A stretch of DNA of 64,000 nt from Pseudogracilibacillus sp037072025. Lineage in GTDB: Bacteria > Bacillota > Bacilli > Bacillales > Amphibacillaceae. The notes below the pieces were generated by a model. The model had not been told where the DNA came from. It did no database searches and worked only from the letters and a program-made list of their open reading frames with translations. The stretch lies in assembly GCF_037072025.1 (NCBI RefSeq), contig NZ_JAXHDD010000007.1, forward strand, positions 1 through 64,000, given 5' to 3'. Shown piece by piece: positions 34,483 to 43,897 of this stretch (positions within the stretch are counted from its first letter, which is position 1; every line of letters starts with the position of its first letter). Both the position numbers and the translations under genes were made by a program.

Positions 34483-36207
34483 GTGCGTAAAATTGCTAAT
34501 TATATATTGACATATAAATTTCTCGTTTTTATGATCTTTCTGTTTATTTTTGTTCAGGCGTTAACACAACTTTATTTACCGACATTGATGGGGAATATTG
34601 TTGATAATGGGGTTGTGACAGGCGATATACCATACATTTGGAAAATTGGCTCGATGATGCTCGTTGTGGCTGCTGTCGGTATCGTGATGTCTATAGTCAT
34701 TAGTCACTATGCGGCAAAAGTTGCGATGAGTGTTGGGCGAGATATTCGGGAAGATGTGTTTACACATGTGAGTAAATTTTCCCTTTCAGAGTTTGATACG
34801 ATTGGTACGGCATCTTTAATTACTAGAACGACAAATGATGTGACACAAATTCAGCAGGCAACAGTTATGATGTTGCGAATGGTTTTAACAGCACCGTTTA
34901 TGCTTGTTGGCGGACTTATTATGGCTTTATCTAAAGATGCAAAACTGTCATTCGTTATTTTATTTGCTATCCCGTTTATTGCGTTGGCGATTTGGGTCAT
35001 TTTGAAAAAAGGATACCCGCTTTTTCAAGGAGTACAGAAGCGGCTGGATCGACTCAATATGGTGTTTCGGGAAAATTTGACTGGAATCCGTGTGATTAGA
35101 GCATTTGCAAAAGGGCAGGCAGAGCGAAAACGACTGAAAGATGCGAATACAGATCTAACGGATATTTCGATTAAAGTAAATCGGCTCATGGCGTTTACAA
35201 TGCCACTAATGATGTTACTGATGAATATGACGATTGTGCTTATTATTTGGTTCGGAGGATTGCGTATTGATAGTGGAAATATGCAAATAGGAGATTTGAT
35301 GGCGTTTATCCAATATGTCATGCTTATTATGTCTGCACTTATGATGGCGTCGATGATGTTTGTTATTTTACCGAGAGCATCTGTTTCTGCGAGCAGGATA
35401 CAGGAAGTAATGGAGATGGAGCGTATGGTACCTAAAGAAGGGAATACATCTCCCGTTTCGGCACAGGCTTCAGTTGCATTTTGTGATGTGACGTTTTATT
35501 ATCCCGGAGCAGAGGAACCGGCACTTGAAGGTATTTCTTTTACGGCCAAGGCCGGGAAGGTGACAGCGATTATCGGTGGGACTGGGTCAGGTAAAACGAC
35601 GTTAGTTAATCTCATCCCTAGATTTTTTGAAATCTCTGCAGGCAAAATTTTGTTAAATGGTGTGGACATTCATGAGACAAGATTAACGGAGATTAGGGAA
35701 AAAATTGGTCTTATTCCACAGAAAGCGTTACTTTTTTCTGGTTCTGTATCGGAAAATATTCGTTTTGGAAAAGGAGATGCGACTGAAGAAGAAATAAGGC
35801 ATGCAGCAGAAATTGCGCAAGCAGATGAATTTATTCGTAACTTGTCGGACGGGTATGATTCTGAGATTGAACAAGGTGGAGCGAATTTGTCTGGAGGACA
35901 AAAACAGCGTTTATCGATTGCGCGAGCACTTGTTAGAAAACCGGATATATGTATTTTTGATGATAGTTTCTCTGCGCTCGATTATAAAACTGACAAGAAA
36001 CTGCGTGAAGCACTCAGAAATGAAATAGAGGATAGTGTCATGATTGTTGTTGCGCAACGAGTCAGTACGATTATGGATGCAGATCAAATTATTGTCCTGG
36101 AAAAAGGAAAAATGGTCGGCCTTGGTACACATAAGGAATTGTTACAAACGAATAAGGTGTATCAAGAAATTGTTGCCTCCCAGTTTGGAGAGGGGGAGAT
36201 CGCATGA
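34483..36207 (+). CDS. Heterodimeric ABC exporter, subunit with degenerate catalytic site
   Basis: 574 residues: an ABC exporter membrane domain (six helices, about 1-310) and an ATPase domain. Walker A is GGTGSGKTT, the signature is LSGGQKQ, and Walker B ends ICIFDDSFSALD, with Asp where the catalytic Glu should be. That is typical of one half of heterodimeric exporters such as YfiB/YfiC, EfrAB and LmrCD. It starts with GTG after AGGTGA and overlaps the partner by 4 bp. Confidence 0.9.
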   Translation: MRKIANYILTYKFLVFMIFLFIFVQALTQLYLPTLMGNIVDNGVVTGDIPYIWKIGSMMLVVAAVGIVMSIVISHYAAKVAMSVGRDIREDVFTHVSKFSLSEFDTIGTASLITRTTNDVTQIQQATVMMLRMVLTAPFMLVGGLIMALSKDAKLSFVILFAIPFIALAIWVILKKGYPLFQGVQKRLDRLNMVFRENLTGIRVIRAFAKGQAERKRLKDANTDLTDISIKVNRLMAFTMPLMMLLMNMTIVLIIWFGGLRIDSGNMQIGDLMAFIQYVMLIMSALMMASMMFVILPRASVSASRIQEVMEMERMVPKEGNTSPVSAQASVAFCDVTFYYPGAEEPALEGISFTAKAGKVTAIIGGTGSGKTTLVNLIPRFFEISAGKILLNGVDIHETRLTEIREKIGLIPQKALLFSGSVSENIRFGKGDATEEEIRHAAEIAQADEFIRNLSDGYDSEIEQGGANLSGGQKQRLSIARALVRKPDICIFDDSFSALDYKTDKKLREALRNEIEDSVMIVVAQRVSTIMDADQIIVLEKGKMVGLGTHKELLQTNKVYQEIVASQFGEGEIA

Positions 36208-38042
36208 CGAAGGAAAAACGACAACCATCAGGTCCGCGTGGACATGGTGGGATGCTCGTTGGGCTTGATAAACCGAAAAATTTCAAGAAAACGTTTCGGC
36301 GTTTGCTTGCATATTTGAAACCGCGGCGAATGAGTTTGCTGCTCGTTGTCGTTGCAGCCATTTTAGGAACTGTTTTTAGTGTAATAGGTCCAATGGTAAT
36401 GGGAAGTACGATTACAGTTTTATTTGAAGGTGCCTACGCAAAATTTCAAGGAATTCCAGGTGCAGCGATTGATTTTTCAAAAATTGCTCTCCTTTTATTG
36501 TTACTTGCAGGTCTTTATCTATTTAGTAGTGTGTTTCAATTTTTTCAACAATACATTATGGCCGGTGTTTCGCAAAAAACGGTTTATGATTTACGTGAAG
36601 ATGTGTTTGGGAAAATGAATCATTTGCCGCTTTCTTATTTTGACGGTCGTTCCCATGGTGATATATTAAGCCGGGTAACGAATGATATCGATACGATCGC
36701 AACGACTTTGCAGCAAAGTTTAACGTCATTTATTACATCATTCGTTACGATCATCGGAATTATGGTGATGATGTTATGGATTAGCCCGTTACTAACAGTC
36801 ATTGCGGTCATTAGCATTCCACTTTCATTATTTGTCATAAGGCCTTTACTAAAAAGGTCACAAAAACATTTTGGTAAGCAACAAAAGACACTTGGACATT
36901 TAAATGGGCATATAGAAGAAATGTATACAGGACATGAAGTTGTAACAGCATTTGGACGGGAAGAAGATTCTATTCATCGATTCAAGAAAATAAATGAAGA
37001 GCTGTATGACGCCGGGTGTCGGGCACAGTTTATTTCAGGGATTATTATGCCGCTGATGACTTTTATTGGGAATATTAGTTATGTACTCATCAGTATTGTA
37101 GGCGGGATTTTGGTAACTCAGCGAACGATTTCTATCGGGGATATCCAAGCTTTTATAACGTACACGAGACAGTTTTCTCAGCCGATTTCTCAGACGGCAA
37201 ACATTGCTAATATCATTCAGTCTACGATTGCGGCGGCCGAGCGTGTTTTTGAGTTATTGGACGAAGAGGAAGAAGAACCGGTCCGGAATGCGGTTACGGT
37301 AAAACAAACACAAGGTGCTGTACGTTTTGAACATGTTGCTTTTGGGTATAGTAAAGAACTTTTAATAGAAGATTTGAATATCGATGTCGCTCCTGGACAA
37401 ACTGTCGCAATTGTCGGACCTACTGGAGCAGGGAAGACGACTTTAGTAAATTTACTCATGCGATTTTATGAACTTAATGGTGGACGAATAACGATTGATG
37501 GTGTTGATATTACACGGATAGAACGTGATGATTTACGTGGCAAGTTTGGAATGGTGCTGCAGGATACGTGGCTATTTAAAGGAACGATTAAAGAAAATAT
37601 AGCGTATGGTAAAGATAATGCGAATGATGCAGAAATTTATGAAGCTGCACGTGCTGCTTATGCACATCATTTTATCCAGACATTGCCGGACGGTTATGAG
37701 ACGATTTTGAATGAAGAAGCGTCGAATATTTCTGAAGGACAAAAACAGCTAATTACAATCGCTCGGGCAATGTTAGCAGATTCTCCAATTATGATATTAG
37801 ACGAGGCGACATCAAGTGTCGATACACGGACAGAAGTTCATATACAGGAAGCAATGAATACGTTGATGAAAGGACGTACAAGTTTTGTTATCGCACATCG
37901 TTTGTCAACGATTAAAGATGCTGATGTTATTTTGGTGATGGACCAAGGTGCTGTAATAGAACAAGGAACACATGAAGAATTATTGAAATTAGACGGATTT
38001 TATGCGGAGTTGTATAAGAGTCAGTTTCAAGAAACTGCATGA
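36204..38042 (+). CDS. Heterodimeric ABC exporter, catalytic subunit
   Basis: 612 residues with a Gly/Pro/Arg-rich N-terminal leader (to about residue 30), six membrane helices and an ATPase domain with Walker A GPTGAGKTT and intact Walker B IMILDEATSSVD. Its signature is ISEGQKQ instead of LSGGQ. The partner's missing Glu and this altered signature meet in the same composite site, leaving one canonical and one degenerate ATP site. The substrate could be a drug, lipid or peptide. Confidence 0.9.
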   Translation: MTKEKRQPSGPRGHGGMLVGLDKPKNFKKTFRRLLAYLKPRRMSLLLVVVAAILGTVFSVIGPMVMGSTITVLFEGAYAKFQGIPGAAIDFSKIALLLLLLAGLYLFSSVFQFFQQYIMAGVSQKTVYDLREDVFGKMNHLPLSYFDGRSHGDILSRVTNDIDTIATTLQQSLTSFITSFVTIIGIMVMMLWISPLLTVIAVISIPLSLFVIRPLLKRSQKHFGKQQKTLGHLNGHIEEMYTGHEVVTAFGREEDSIHRFKKINEELYDAGCRAQFISGIIMPLMTFIGNISYVLISIVGGILVTQRTISIGDIQAFITYTRQFSQPISQTANIANIIQSTIAAAERVFELLDEEEEEPVRNAVTVKQTQGAVRFEHVAFGYSKELLIEDLNIDVAPGQTVAIVGPTGAGKTTLVNLLMRFYELNGGRITIDGVDITRIERDDLRGKFGMVLQDTWLFKGTIKENIAYGKDNANDAEIYEAARAAYAHHFIQTLPDGYETILNEEASNISEGQKQLITIARAMLADSPIMILDEATSSVDTRTEVHIQEAMNTLMKGRTSFVIAHRLSTIKDADVILVMDQGAVIEQGTHEELLKLDGFYAELYKSQFQETA

Positions 38043-38055
38043 ACGTTTGGTATGT

Positions 38056-38088
38056 AATTGCCTGAAGGAGGGGGCACTTCAGGCAATT
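38056..38088 (+). terminator. Terminator of the ABC exporter operon
   Basis: AATTGCCTGAAG (38056-38067) and CTTCAGGCAATT (38077-38088) pair perfectly, followed by TTTC. Confidence 0.88.
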
Positions 38089-38109
38089 TTTCTATGTTCG
38101 TGTAAAGTC

Positions 38110-38325
38110 TTAAAAAGGGGTGTTTAATGGATCGTACGTAACATGTTTCATAGCTTTTTCGACTTTTCCTTTTGGATGAATGCAGAATCGGGTTCGACCG
38201 ACAATTTCTGTATCAAGCCCCAAACGATATAATGTATCGGTAATAGCAGGAGCAAAGGAAACAATTCGTTGCGGTGGGTAGTGAAAATTAACATTCCTTC
38301 CAAGATAATCCGTTACACTTTTCAT
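38110..38325 (-). pseudogene. Truncated cobalamin/iron-type substrate-binding protein (BtuF-like)
   Basis: The start MKSVTDYLGRNVNF...PQRIVSFAPAITDTLYRLG is the N-terminus of helical-backbone metal-receptor binding proteins of the BtuF type, usually about 250 residues or more; here the frame stops after about 71. A good GAGGAGGG and ATG remain, with no signal peptide. No continuation is seen downstream, so it is a deletion remnant. Confidence 0.75.
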
Positions 38326-38420
38326 CGAATCCCTCCTCGTATCATAACAGTACAATCATTGCGAAAAGTTATAAATTGGGTCATACTTTTAATTAAGTGA
38401 AATTGATAGGAGGCTATTTA

Positions 38421-39785
38421 ATGATTAAGCATGCGAAAATTTTATTTAATTCGGAAAGTGTAGAGTTGCAGGATTTTGTTAAAAAATCATCGGGAGATTT
38501 TGCTACATTACTTGTTGATAAAGAATTACATATTATCGTGAAAGATGTGTCTAAGAAAAAACAAAAGCTTGATAAAGTTCGGATGATTGCCGGTTCGATC
38601 GCTCGTGAACTTATGAAACGTGAAATAGAAAATGCCGAAGTAGATGGTAAGAAATTGAAAACGGCGTTCAGTGAGCTTAATGGCGATAAGACAGTAATTG
38701 CTTTTACGGAAGGTTGGTATCTTGGTAGCTATGTGTTCGATAATTATAAAACGGAGAAAAGCGCATCAGCAACTTCTTTGAAGATTACTGGAGTAATTCA
38801 ATCGCTTTTTGAAGCTGGAAAAACTCGTGCTGAAGCAACAAGCTTTTCACGTGATCTCATGAATGAACTTTCAAGCAAACTTAATCCTGAAACATTTCCA
38901 GAAATTTTGCAAGAAGAATTTGCTAACAGTCATGTAGATGTGGTCGTTCACAATAAAGAAAAATTAGAAGATATGGAAATGAATGGACTTCTCGCAGTGA
39001 ATCGCGGTAGTAAATATGATCCAGCTTTTATTGAACTTCATTATGAAGGGGATGCATCTAAACCTCTAATCGCTCTCGTTGGAAAAGGGGTAACGTTTGA
39101 TACAGGCGGAATTAGTTTGAAAAATGCGCGTGATTTAAGTGATATGCGCTTGGACATGGGCGGAGCTGCCGCGGTTGCTGGAGCGGTAAAACTTCTTGCA
39201 GCATCAAATGCAAATGTGAATGTCGTTGGTCTTATTCAAACGGTAGAAAATATTCCAGACCGCCATTCGATTTTACCTGGAGAAATCATTACCTACAAAA
39301 CAGGTCAAACAGTTCAAGTCGGAAATACAGATGCTGAAGGACGTCTTATTTTAGCAGATGGATTAATTCGAGCCGGGGAGTTAGGTGCCGATTATGTCGT
39401 TGATATTGCTACATTGACTGGTGCAATTTTACGTGCATTAGGTCCGAAAATAGGAGGTGTTTTCGGAGACGAGGAGTTAATGTATCAAATCAAAAATATA
39501 GGGGATGAAAACGGTGACTTTGTCTGGCCAATGCCGTTAATTGATGATTATGATAAAACGTTGAAAAGTGATTATGCAGATTTTAGTAATATTAGCACCC
39601 AAGGTTCAGCAGGTGCGATTACTGCAGCGTTGTTCTTACGTCGTTTCGTTCCAGAAAATTGCAGGTGGCTCCATGTCGACATGGCCGGAGTAATGGACAG
39701 TAAACAAGAAGGCTATTATGGCAACTCATCAACAGGCTATGGTGCCCGTCTTTTGGCTGATTATGTAGTACATGTGTCAAAATAA
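38421..39785 (+). CDS. Leucyl aminopeptidase (M17, PepA-like)
   Basis: 454 residues. The C-terminal M17 domain has the two-metal site in GKGVTFDTGG, LDMGGAAAV and NTDAEGRL. It is a cytosolic aminopeptidase releasing N-terminal residues from peptides. The longest frame starts at 38397, but the ATG at 38421 sits 8 nt after AGGAGG and is preferred. Confidence 0.92.
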   Translation: MIKHAKILFNSESVELQDFVKKSSGDFATLLVDKELHIIVKDVSKKKQKLDKVRMIAGSIARELMKREIENAEVDGKKLKTAFSELNGDKTVIAFTEGWYLGSYVFDNYKTEKSASATSLKITGVIQSLFEAGKTRAEATSFSRDLMNELSSKLNPETFPEILQEEFANSHVDVVVHNKEKLEDMEMNGLLAVNRGSKYDPAFIELHYEGDASKPLIALVGKGVTFDTGGISLKNARDLSDMRLDMGGAAAVAGAVKLLAASNANVNVVGLIQTVENIPDRHSILPGEIITYKTGQTVQVGNTDAEGRLILADGLIRAGELGADYVVDIATLTGAILRALGPKIGGVFGDEELMYQIKNIGDENGDFVWPMPLIDDYDKTLKSDYADFSNISTQGSAGAITAALFLRRFVPENCRWLHVDMAGVMDSKQEGYYGNSSTGYGARLLADYVVHVSK

Positions 39786-39919
39786 AATGTAAGGCAAAAA
39801 ATCGCCTTAATGTTTAAAGTATGTTTTATAAAGGTATGTAATTATTCCCCTATCCAAGCAAAATCTAAAGGAGGCCTTTAAATTACGCTTTGGACAATTA
39901 TAGGGATCTTAATATAAAT

Positions 39920-40036
39920 ATGACACTAGATATAGTGAGTTATATCGGTTATGGATTATTTTTAATTGCTATGATTATTGTTTTAATAGACTCGACCCGG
40001 ATATTAAATATTGTAATGAGCCGATTTTTCGAATAA
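39920..40036 (+). CDS. Possible 38-residue single-span membrane protein
   Basis: The frame begins MTLDIVSYIGYGLFLIAM and ends SRFFE, with one hydrophobic helix. A terminator follows 4 bp after the stop, which supports an expressed unit, but the nearest Shine-Dalgarno (AAAGGAGG, 39867) is too far for this ATG and the local AGGGA is weak. Gene status is uncertain. Confidence 0.35.
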   Translation: MTLDIVSYIGYGLFLIAMIIVLIDSTRILNIVMSRFFE

Positions 40037-40040
40037 AAGA

Positions 40041-40083
40041 AAATCCGAACTAATTCAAATTTCATGAATGATAGTTCGGATTT
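40041..40083. terminator. Terminator, second copy of the ATCCGAACTA family
   Basis: AAATCCGAACTA (40041-40052) and TAGTTCGGATTT (40072-40083) are the same arms as at 4108-4162, and the loop again begins ATTCAAATTTC. T runs occur on both strands, so it may also serve the reverse gene ending at 40113. Confidence 0.86.
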
Positions 40084-40112
40084 TTCTCTAAATAACATAA
40101 TTTTGTTCTTTA

Positions 40113-40889
40113 TTAACTACCAGGTGCAAGGACTGTTCTTTCCAATATTGCATGTGCTGATTTTCCGGAATAATTCCTCGTTGTTTCTCCAGTAATATTT
40201 AGATTTAATTGTTTTTTCATCTCATTTGTTAATTCGGCTGGCCCTGCAAGGTGGGTGTTTTTCCATTTTTGATTACGAGCATAGCGTTCGATTGCTGGGA
40301 CAATTCGTTTAAACCATCTCGCTTGATTTTCTCGGATTCTTCGGTCAAATTTATCACGATGATTCGTACTGCTTGCAAAAACGCTTCCATATGCAAGACC
40401 TTTATACTGTTTCCAATCTTCTTTTTCCAAATCTAATTCGTAATGAGTTTGATGAATTAATTCTCCTAAAGAAGAGGTTAATAGCGTCACTTTATCTCGC
40501 TGCAATAAAATGACTCCACTTTTTGAATACTTATCCATAAGTGTTTCCATTTGTTCTTTTGCCGGGCCAACTTTCCACTGAAAATCATTTTCCACGGGGA
40601 CTTGTAAATGATAAATATACAGATGTTTCATTGAACCAAAACAGATTAAACTATTTGTAAAAGACACTTGATTATTTTTAATCGTTGTATCTACTTTTTT
40701 ACAAATTTTTTTAAACTCCTTAACTTGCTCGGGATTTGAAGCTGCTACGTACTCTTCCGTTTTACGTAAACCATTTTTCAAACGAATTTTCCAGTCTTCA
40801 CTTCTAGGGTTCGTATTTAAGTAAACCGTTAGAACATTTCCATCTAATTGATTTAACTCCCTATGAATCTGTTCTGTTTTCCTTGTCAC
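40113..40889 (-). CDS. VLRF1-type eRF1-like protein (bacterial peptide-release-factor fold)
   Basis: About 258 residues resembling bacterial relatives of archaeal/eukaryotic aeRF1 and VLRF1 (N-terminal VLTVYLNTNPR, central catalytic-like region). Where eRF1 has GGQ this protein has RENQAR, keeping only the glutamine. VLRF1/Vms1 proteins cleave peptidyl-tRNA on stalled ribosome subunits; that role here is inferred. GTG 40889 is well spaced from AAAGGGGA; a GTG at 40907 overlaps it. Confidence 0.7.
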   Translation of the reverse strand: MTRKTEQIHRELNQLDGNVLTVYLNTNPRSEDWKIRLKNGLRKTEEYVAASNPEQVKEFKKICKKVDTTIKNNQVSFTNSLICFGSMKHLYIYHLQVPVENDFQWKVGPAKEQMETLMDKYSKSGVILLQRDKVTLLTSSLGELIHQTHYELDLEKEDWKQYKGLAYGSVFASSTNHRDKFDRRIRENQARWFKRIVPAIERYARNQKWKNTHLAGPAELTNEMKKQLNLNITGETTRNYSGKSAHAILERTVLAPGS

Positions 40890-41016
40890 TATCCATTCCC
40901 CTTTCACTTAAGTTACGTATTGTATATACTATTCTACCAAAAAAAACAGATAATAGTAAAAAAATTCAATCAAGTTAGACATTTACTTAGCGGAGCGAAA
41001 GTAGGATGGACAATGG

Positions 41017-41172
41017 TTACAAGGCTCCAAAATATTTACTAACAATAAACCACACGGCAATTAAGAGTAAAAATACTGCTATTAAACTGAGCCAGCGAAT
41101 ATTAGTAATTTTTCCTATGATAAAAAGTAAAACTCCTATAATAGCGGTAATAACAATTGGTGTAGTAAAAAT
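41017..41172 (-). CDS. Small two-helix membrane protein with apparent ATT start
   Basis: A 51-residue frame with two hydrophobic helices split by KITNIRW, ending KYFGAL. No ATG, GTG or TTG is available at the 5' end, but ATT at 41172 lies 6 nt after an excellent AGGAGGGAGGAG. ATT initiation is known for infC. An alternative is a sequencing error removing a normal start. Function unknown. Confidence 0.6.
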   Translation of the reverse strand: MFTTPIVITAIIGVLLFIIGKITNIRWLSLIAVFLLLIAVWFIVSKYFGAL

Positions 41173-41325
41173 AAAACTCTCCTCCCTCCTTTTATGAAGT
41201 GGGGCAGAATGAAGCCAAACTCCCTTTTAAAGCAACAGTGCCCTTTAAATAAACCAGGTCTACCTTTATAAAAACAATAACCTCATTGTATCAGATAATT
41301 AGCGAGAATAAGCGTAGGAACACGA

Positions 41326-41790
41326 TTAAAGAATAATATGTAGAAGAATAAGAGCAAACAGTGTAAATCCTAAGCTTAAATGTATGATCCGAATCGTGTA
41401 AGTTGTTCTCCACCAACGGATCCATCCAGTAATAACTAATAAAAGTAGTGTGATACCTGCTAGGAGCCCACTTAGTAATTTTATATTCGTTAATTGTAAT
41501 CCAAATAGTGAAATGACAAATGTTGCATGAACGATAATGAAAATAAGGGCAGCTGAACCGGTATATTTATGTAATGGTAACACTTTTTTTGAAAGAGTTG
41601 CATATTTTATTTTTCGTTTTCTACTTATTTTGGAGCGGATTGTTGCAAATACCGCATGTCTTGTCCAATTATACAAAAAGAAAAACAGCCCAAGTGCTCC
41701 AAAAATAATATGTATGCCTAAATGTCCTGTACTTATTTTCCAAATAGCAAAAAGAAGTAAGCACAAATTTATAAAAAACCACTTACTCAT
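41326..41790 (-). CDS. Cytochrome b561-like four- to five-helix membrane protein
   Basis: 154 residues, strongly hydrophobic, with histidines in or near helices (LPLHKYTG, IIVHATFV, IIHLSLGF, LLHIIL) that could bind two hemes as in b561 or ferric reductase-like proteins. A ribosome site AAAGGTG precedes it. The heme role is inferred from histidine placement. Confidence 0.6.
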   Translation of the reverse strand: MSKWFFINLCLLLFAIWKISTGHLGIHIIFGALGLFFFLYNWTRHAVFATIRSKISRKRKIKYATLSKKVLPLHKYTGSAALIFIIVHATFVISLFGLQLTNIKLLSGLLAGITLLLLVITGWIRWWRTTYTIRIIHLSLGFTLFALILLHIIL

Positions 41791-41864
41791 ATGTTCACCT
41801 TTTTCTCATGTTTACTTGTTGGAATTGCATCGATTTGTAGCGTCCAATGAAATGATACCATAAC

Positions 41865-42625
41865 GGACAGGAAAATATAGTGATTTAGTAGGGCATAGGT
41901 GAGAGAGGAGATTAGCTTGTTCTCCTAAAGTTTCGCTCTTGTTTTAATTAATTTAGAAATATTTATCCACTTCATGTTTATTAAGTATCAACAAATTTGA
42001 GCATGCATGAGAAGTGTTTAGCTAAATAATTTCTATATGGAGGAAGGGAATATGAGGTTGAACTTGTTTAATTGATCATGGGCAAATTATTCCGGCAGAA
42101 CGGATGTAAAGCAGAAAATGCTTGAATACTCAATCAAATTTCTTTTGATGTAGAATTGATATAATGGGAATATCATTAATAAACGCGTTACGAGAAAGGG
42201 AATATCACTAAATAATTGCAATGTATTCTGAATTCCCAGGATAACATAACGAGGACTCAGTAAAAAAACCAGTAAAATCAATGGGTTTGAAACTTTACCC
42301 GCCCTTAAAGTCATCGTTATAGAAAAAACTCATAACGAGTTGATTTCCTAGTGTTTATGCGGGTTTAATCCCTCCTCGTTACGTGTTTCCGGGAATCCAG
42401 GATGTATCTGTGCTGATTGGGTAATCTGTCATATTTGGAGAATCCGTAATAATGTTGTTTTATTTGAGGAGGAAGGATACAGTGCGTGATACGTTTGTTT
42501 GGAGAGTAGACCATATTCGTATTCGTAAAAAGAATTGTACGATATAATTTGACGACACTCCTAGGAAGTATGAGAGCTTATACGAAGGAAATGTAAGAGT
42601 TATTCAAGAAACTTCACTAGAATAA
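41865..42625. other. About 760 bases without a recognisable gene
   Basis: Short frames have no ribosome sites, except GAGGAGGAAGG near 42465-42476 which precedes a 21-codon GTG frame (42482 on) that stops at once. The motif TAACGAG/CTCGTTA recurs near 42190-42380. It is probably eroded coding sequence; no family could be identified. Confidence 0.45.
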
Positions 42626-42629
42626 AAAT

Positions 42630-42651
42630 GCCTGCAGACTGAACTGCAGGC
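42630..42651. terminator. Terminator of the rbsD-ThuA-like operon
   Basis: GCCTGCAG (42630-42637) and CTGCAGGC (42644-42651) pair perfectly; on the reverse strand ATTTTTATT follows. Confidence 0.85.
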
Positions 42652-42662
42652 TTTTAAACAAT

Positions 42663-43409
42663 TTAGATTTCTTTCGCTAGCCATTTCACTACATTCACCC
42701 AAAATGCGTTGTAATGTTCCCATTCAACGAACTCTTTTGGTCCCCAGTGAGGAGCACAATCACTGGCGAATGCTAGTGTTCTACCTTTTCCATATTCAAT
42801 TGTACTAATAAAAGCATGTCCGTTATGTTCAGCAATTACTTCTGCGCCTTCTTTTGCTTTTAAACGGTTGTAACCGAGAAAATGTGGCCATTCGTTCGGA
42901 ATACCGATTAGAACAGGGTGGTCTGGTTGAATGATTTCAAAATGAACGCCTTCTGGATGCTCAGAACGGTCATCTGTAGACATTAAGTTAACCGGTAAAA
43001 TTTCTTCAATCGCGGTATCTTTATACTGTCCTCTACAATCGATTCCTTGGAAAGACATATATCCACCAATCATCGCAAAACCGCCGCCAGTCTCAACATA
43101 TTCTTTAATTACATTTAATCGATTCGGTTGAACTGCACTATGTGTGAATGTGTTAATGTTCATTAAAATAGTATTACTGCCGACATCACTCAAAATAACA
43201 GCATCATATTGTTGTAATTCTTCTACAGTAGAAGGAAACTTTTCGGCAACGTCATGACTTGCAATATGCGTCATGTCGATACCTCCGCTTTTCATTGCTT
43301 CTCTAAACCAACCAATGCCTTCACCGTATTCTGAATTTGTAAATGAATCAAATCCTTTTACATGAATGATATGTTTAATCCACGTTTCCCCTGCAATTAA
43401 AACCTTCAT
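42663..43409 (-). CDS. ThuA/glutamine amidotransferase-like protein (PF07090 type)
   Basis: 248 residues of the class I amidotransferase-like fold related to ThuA, with VLIAGETWIKHIIHVKGFD, GGFAMIGGYMSFQG and FASDCAPHWGPKEF. Such proteins are often next to sugar-catabolism genes and their chemistry is poorly known. Cotranscribed after rbsD, away from the rbs cluster, it likely helps process the same sugar. Confidence 0.8.
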   Translation of the reverse strand: MKVLIAGETWIKHIIHVKGFDSFTNSEYGEGIGWFREAMKSGGIDMTHIASHDVAEKFPSTVEELQQYDAVILSDVGSNTILMNINTFTHSAVQPNRLNVIKEYVETGGGFAMIGGYMSFQGIDCRGQYKDTAIEEILPVNLMSTDDRSEHPEGVHFEIIQPDHPVLIGIPNEWPHFLGYNRLKAKEGAEVIAEHNGHAFISTIEYGKGRTLAFASDCAPHWGPKEFVEWEHYNAFWVNVVKWLAKEI

Positions 43410-43452
43410 ATGTATCCAATCCCTTCTATTATTTTAAATTTATATCCGTATA

Positions 43453-43851
43453 TTAAAATAGCACTCCTGCAATCAATACGATATTACAATAAGGTGTAAA
43501 TTCGCCAGTCCGGATAATTACCTTTGCTTCTTTTGCAATTTCCTGAAGTTCCGCATGAGGGATAGCTTTAATAGGAAACTCATCACCGACAATTTCTAGT
43601 AATTCCTCTTTCTTATGAGGGCTAACCTCTTCCATTTCTGTGTCAATGATCGCTTCTTCTACGTGTAATTCATCTAAAACCGCTTTCAATGTTGTCATAA
43701 AACTTGGCTGTCCCTCTATCAATGCAAGATCAATGCATTTCACTCCGGGTGGGACAGGAAGACCTGCATCTCCAATCACAAATTTATCAAGATGACCAGA
43801 CTGCGCAATTGCTTGTGCCAGTTCATTGTGTAAAATTCCATTTTTTTTCAT
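43453..43851 (-). CDS. rbsD: D-ribose pyranase RbsD
   Basis: 132 residues with the typical start MKKNGILHNELAQAIAQSGH and end TGEFTPYCNIVLIAGVLF. RbsD interconverts pyranose and furanose forms of ribose-like sugars so that the kinase can use them. Start 43851 follows GGAGGTG. Unusually it is split from rbsK/ACB and transcribed divergently with a ThuA-like gene. Confidence 0.95.
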   Translation of the reverse strand: MKKNGILHNELAQAIAQSGHLDKFVIGDAGLPVPPGVKCIDLALIEGQPSFMTTLKAVLDELHVEEAIIDTEMEEVSPHKKEELLEIVGDEFPIKAIPHAELQEIAKEAKVIIRTGEFTPYCNIVLIAGVLF

Positions 43852-43897
43852 AATTAACACCTCCAAAATGATTGACAAAAATAAAGTTGTCCTATAA

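Noticed and set aside
41006..41197. 63-codon forward frame
   Set aside because: It is the mirror of the reverse two-helix protein, which has the better ribosome site and protein character.
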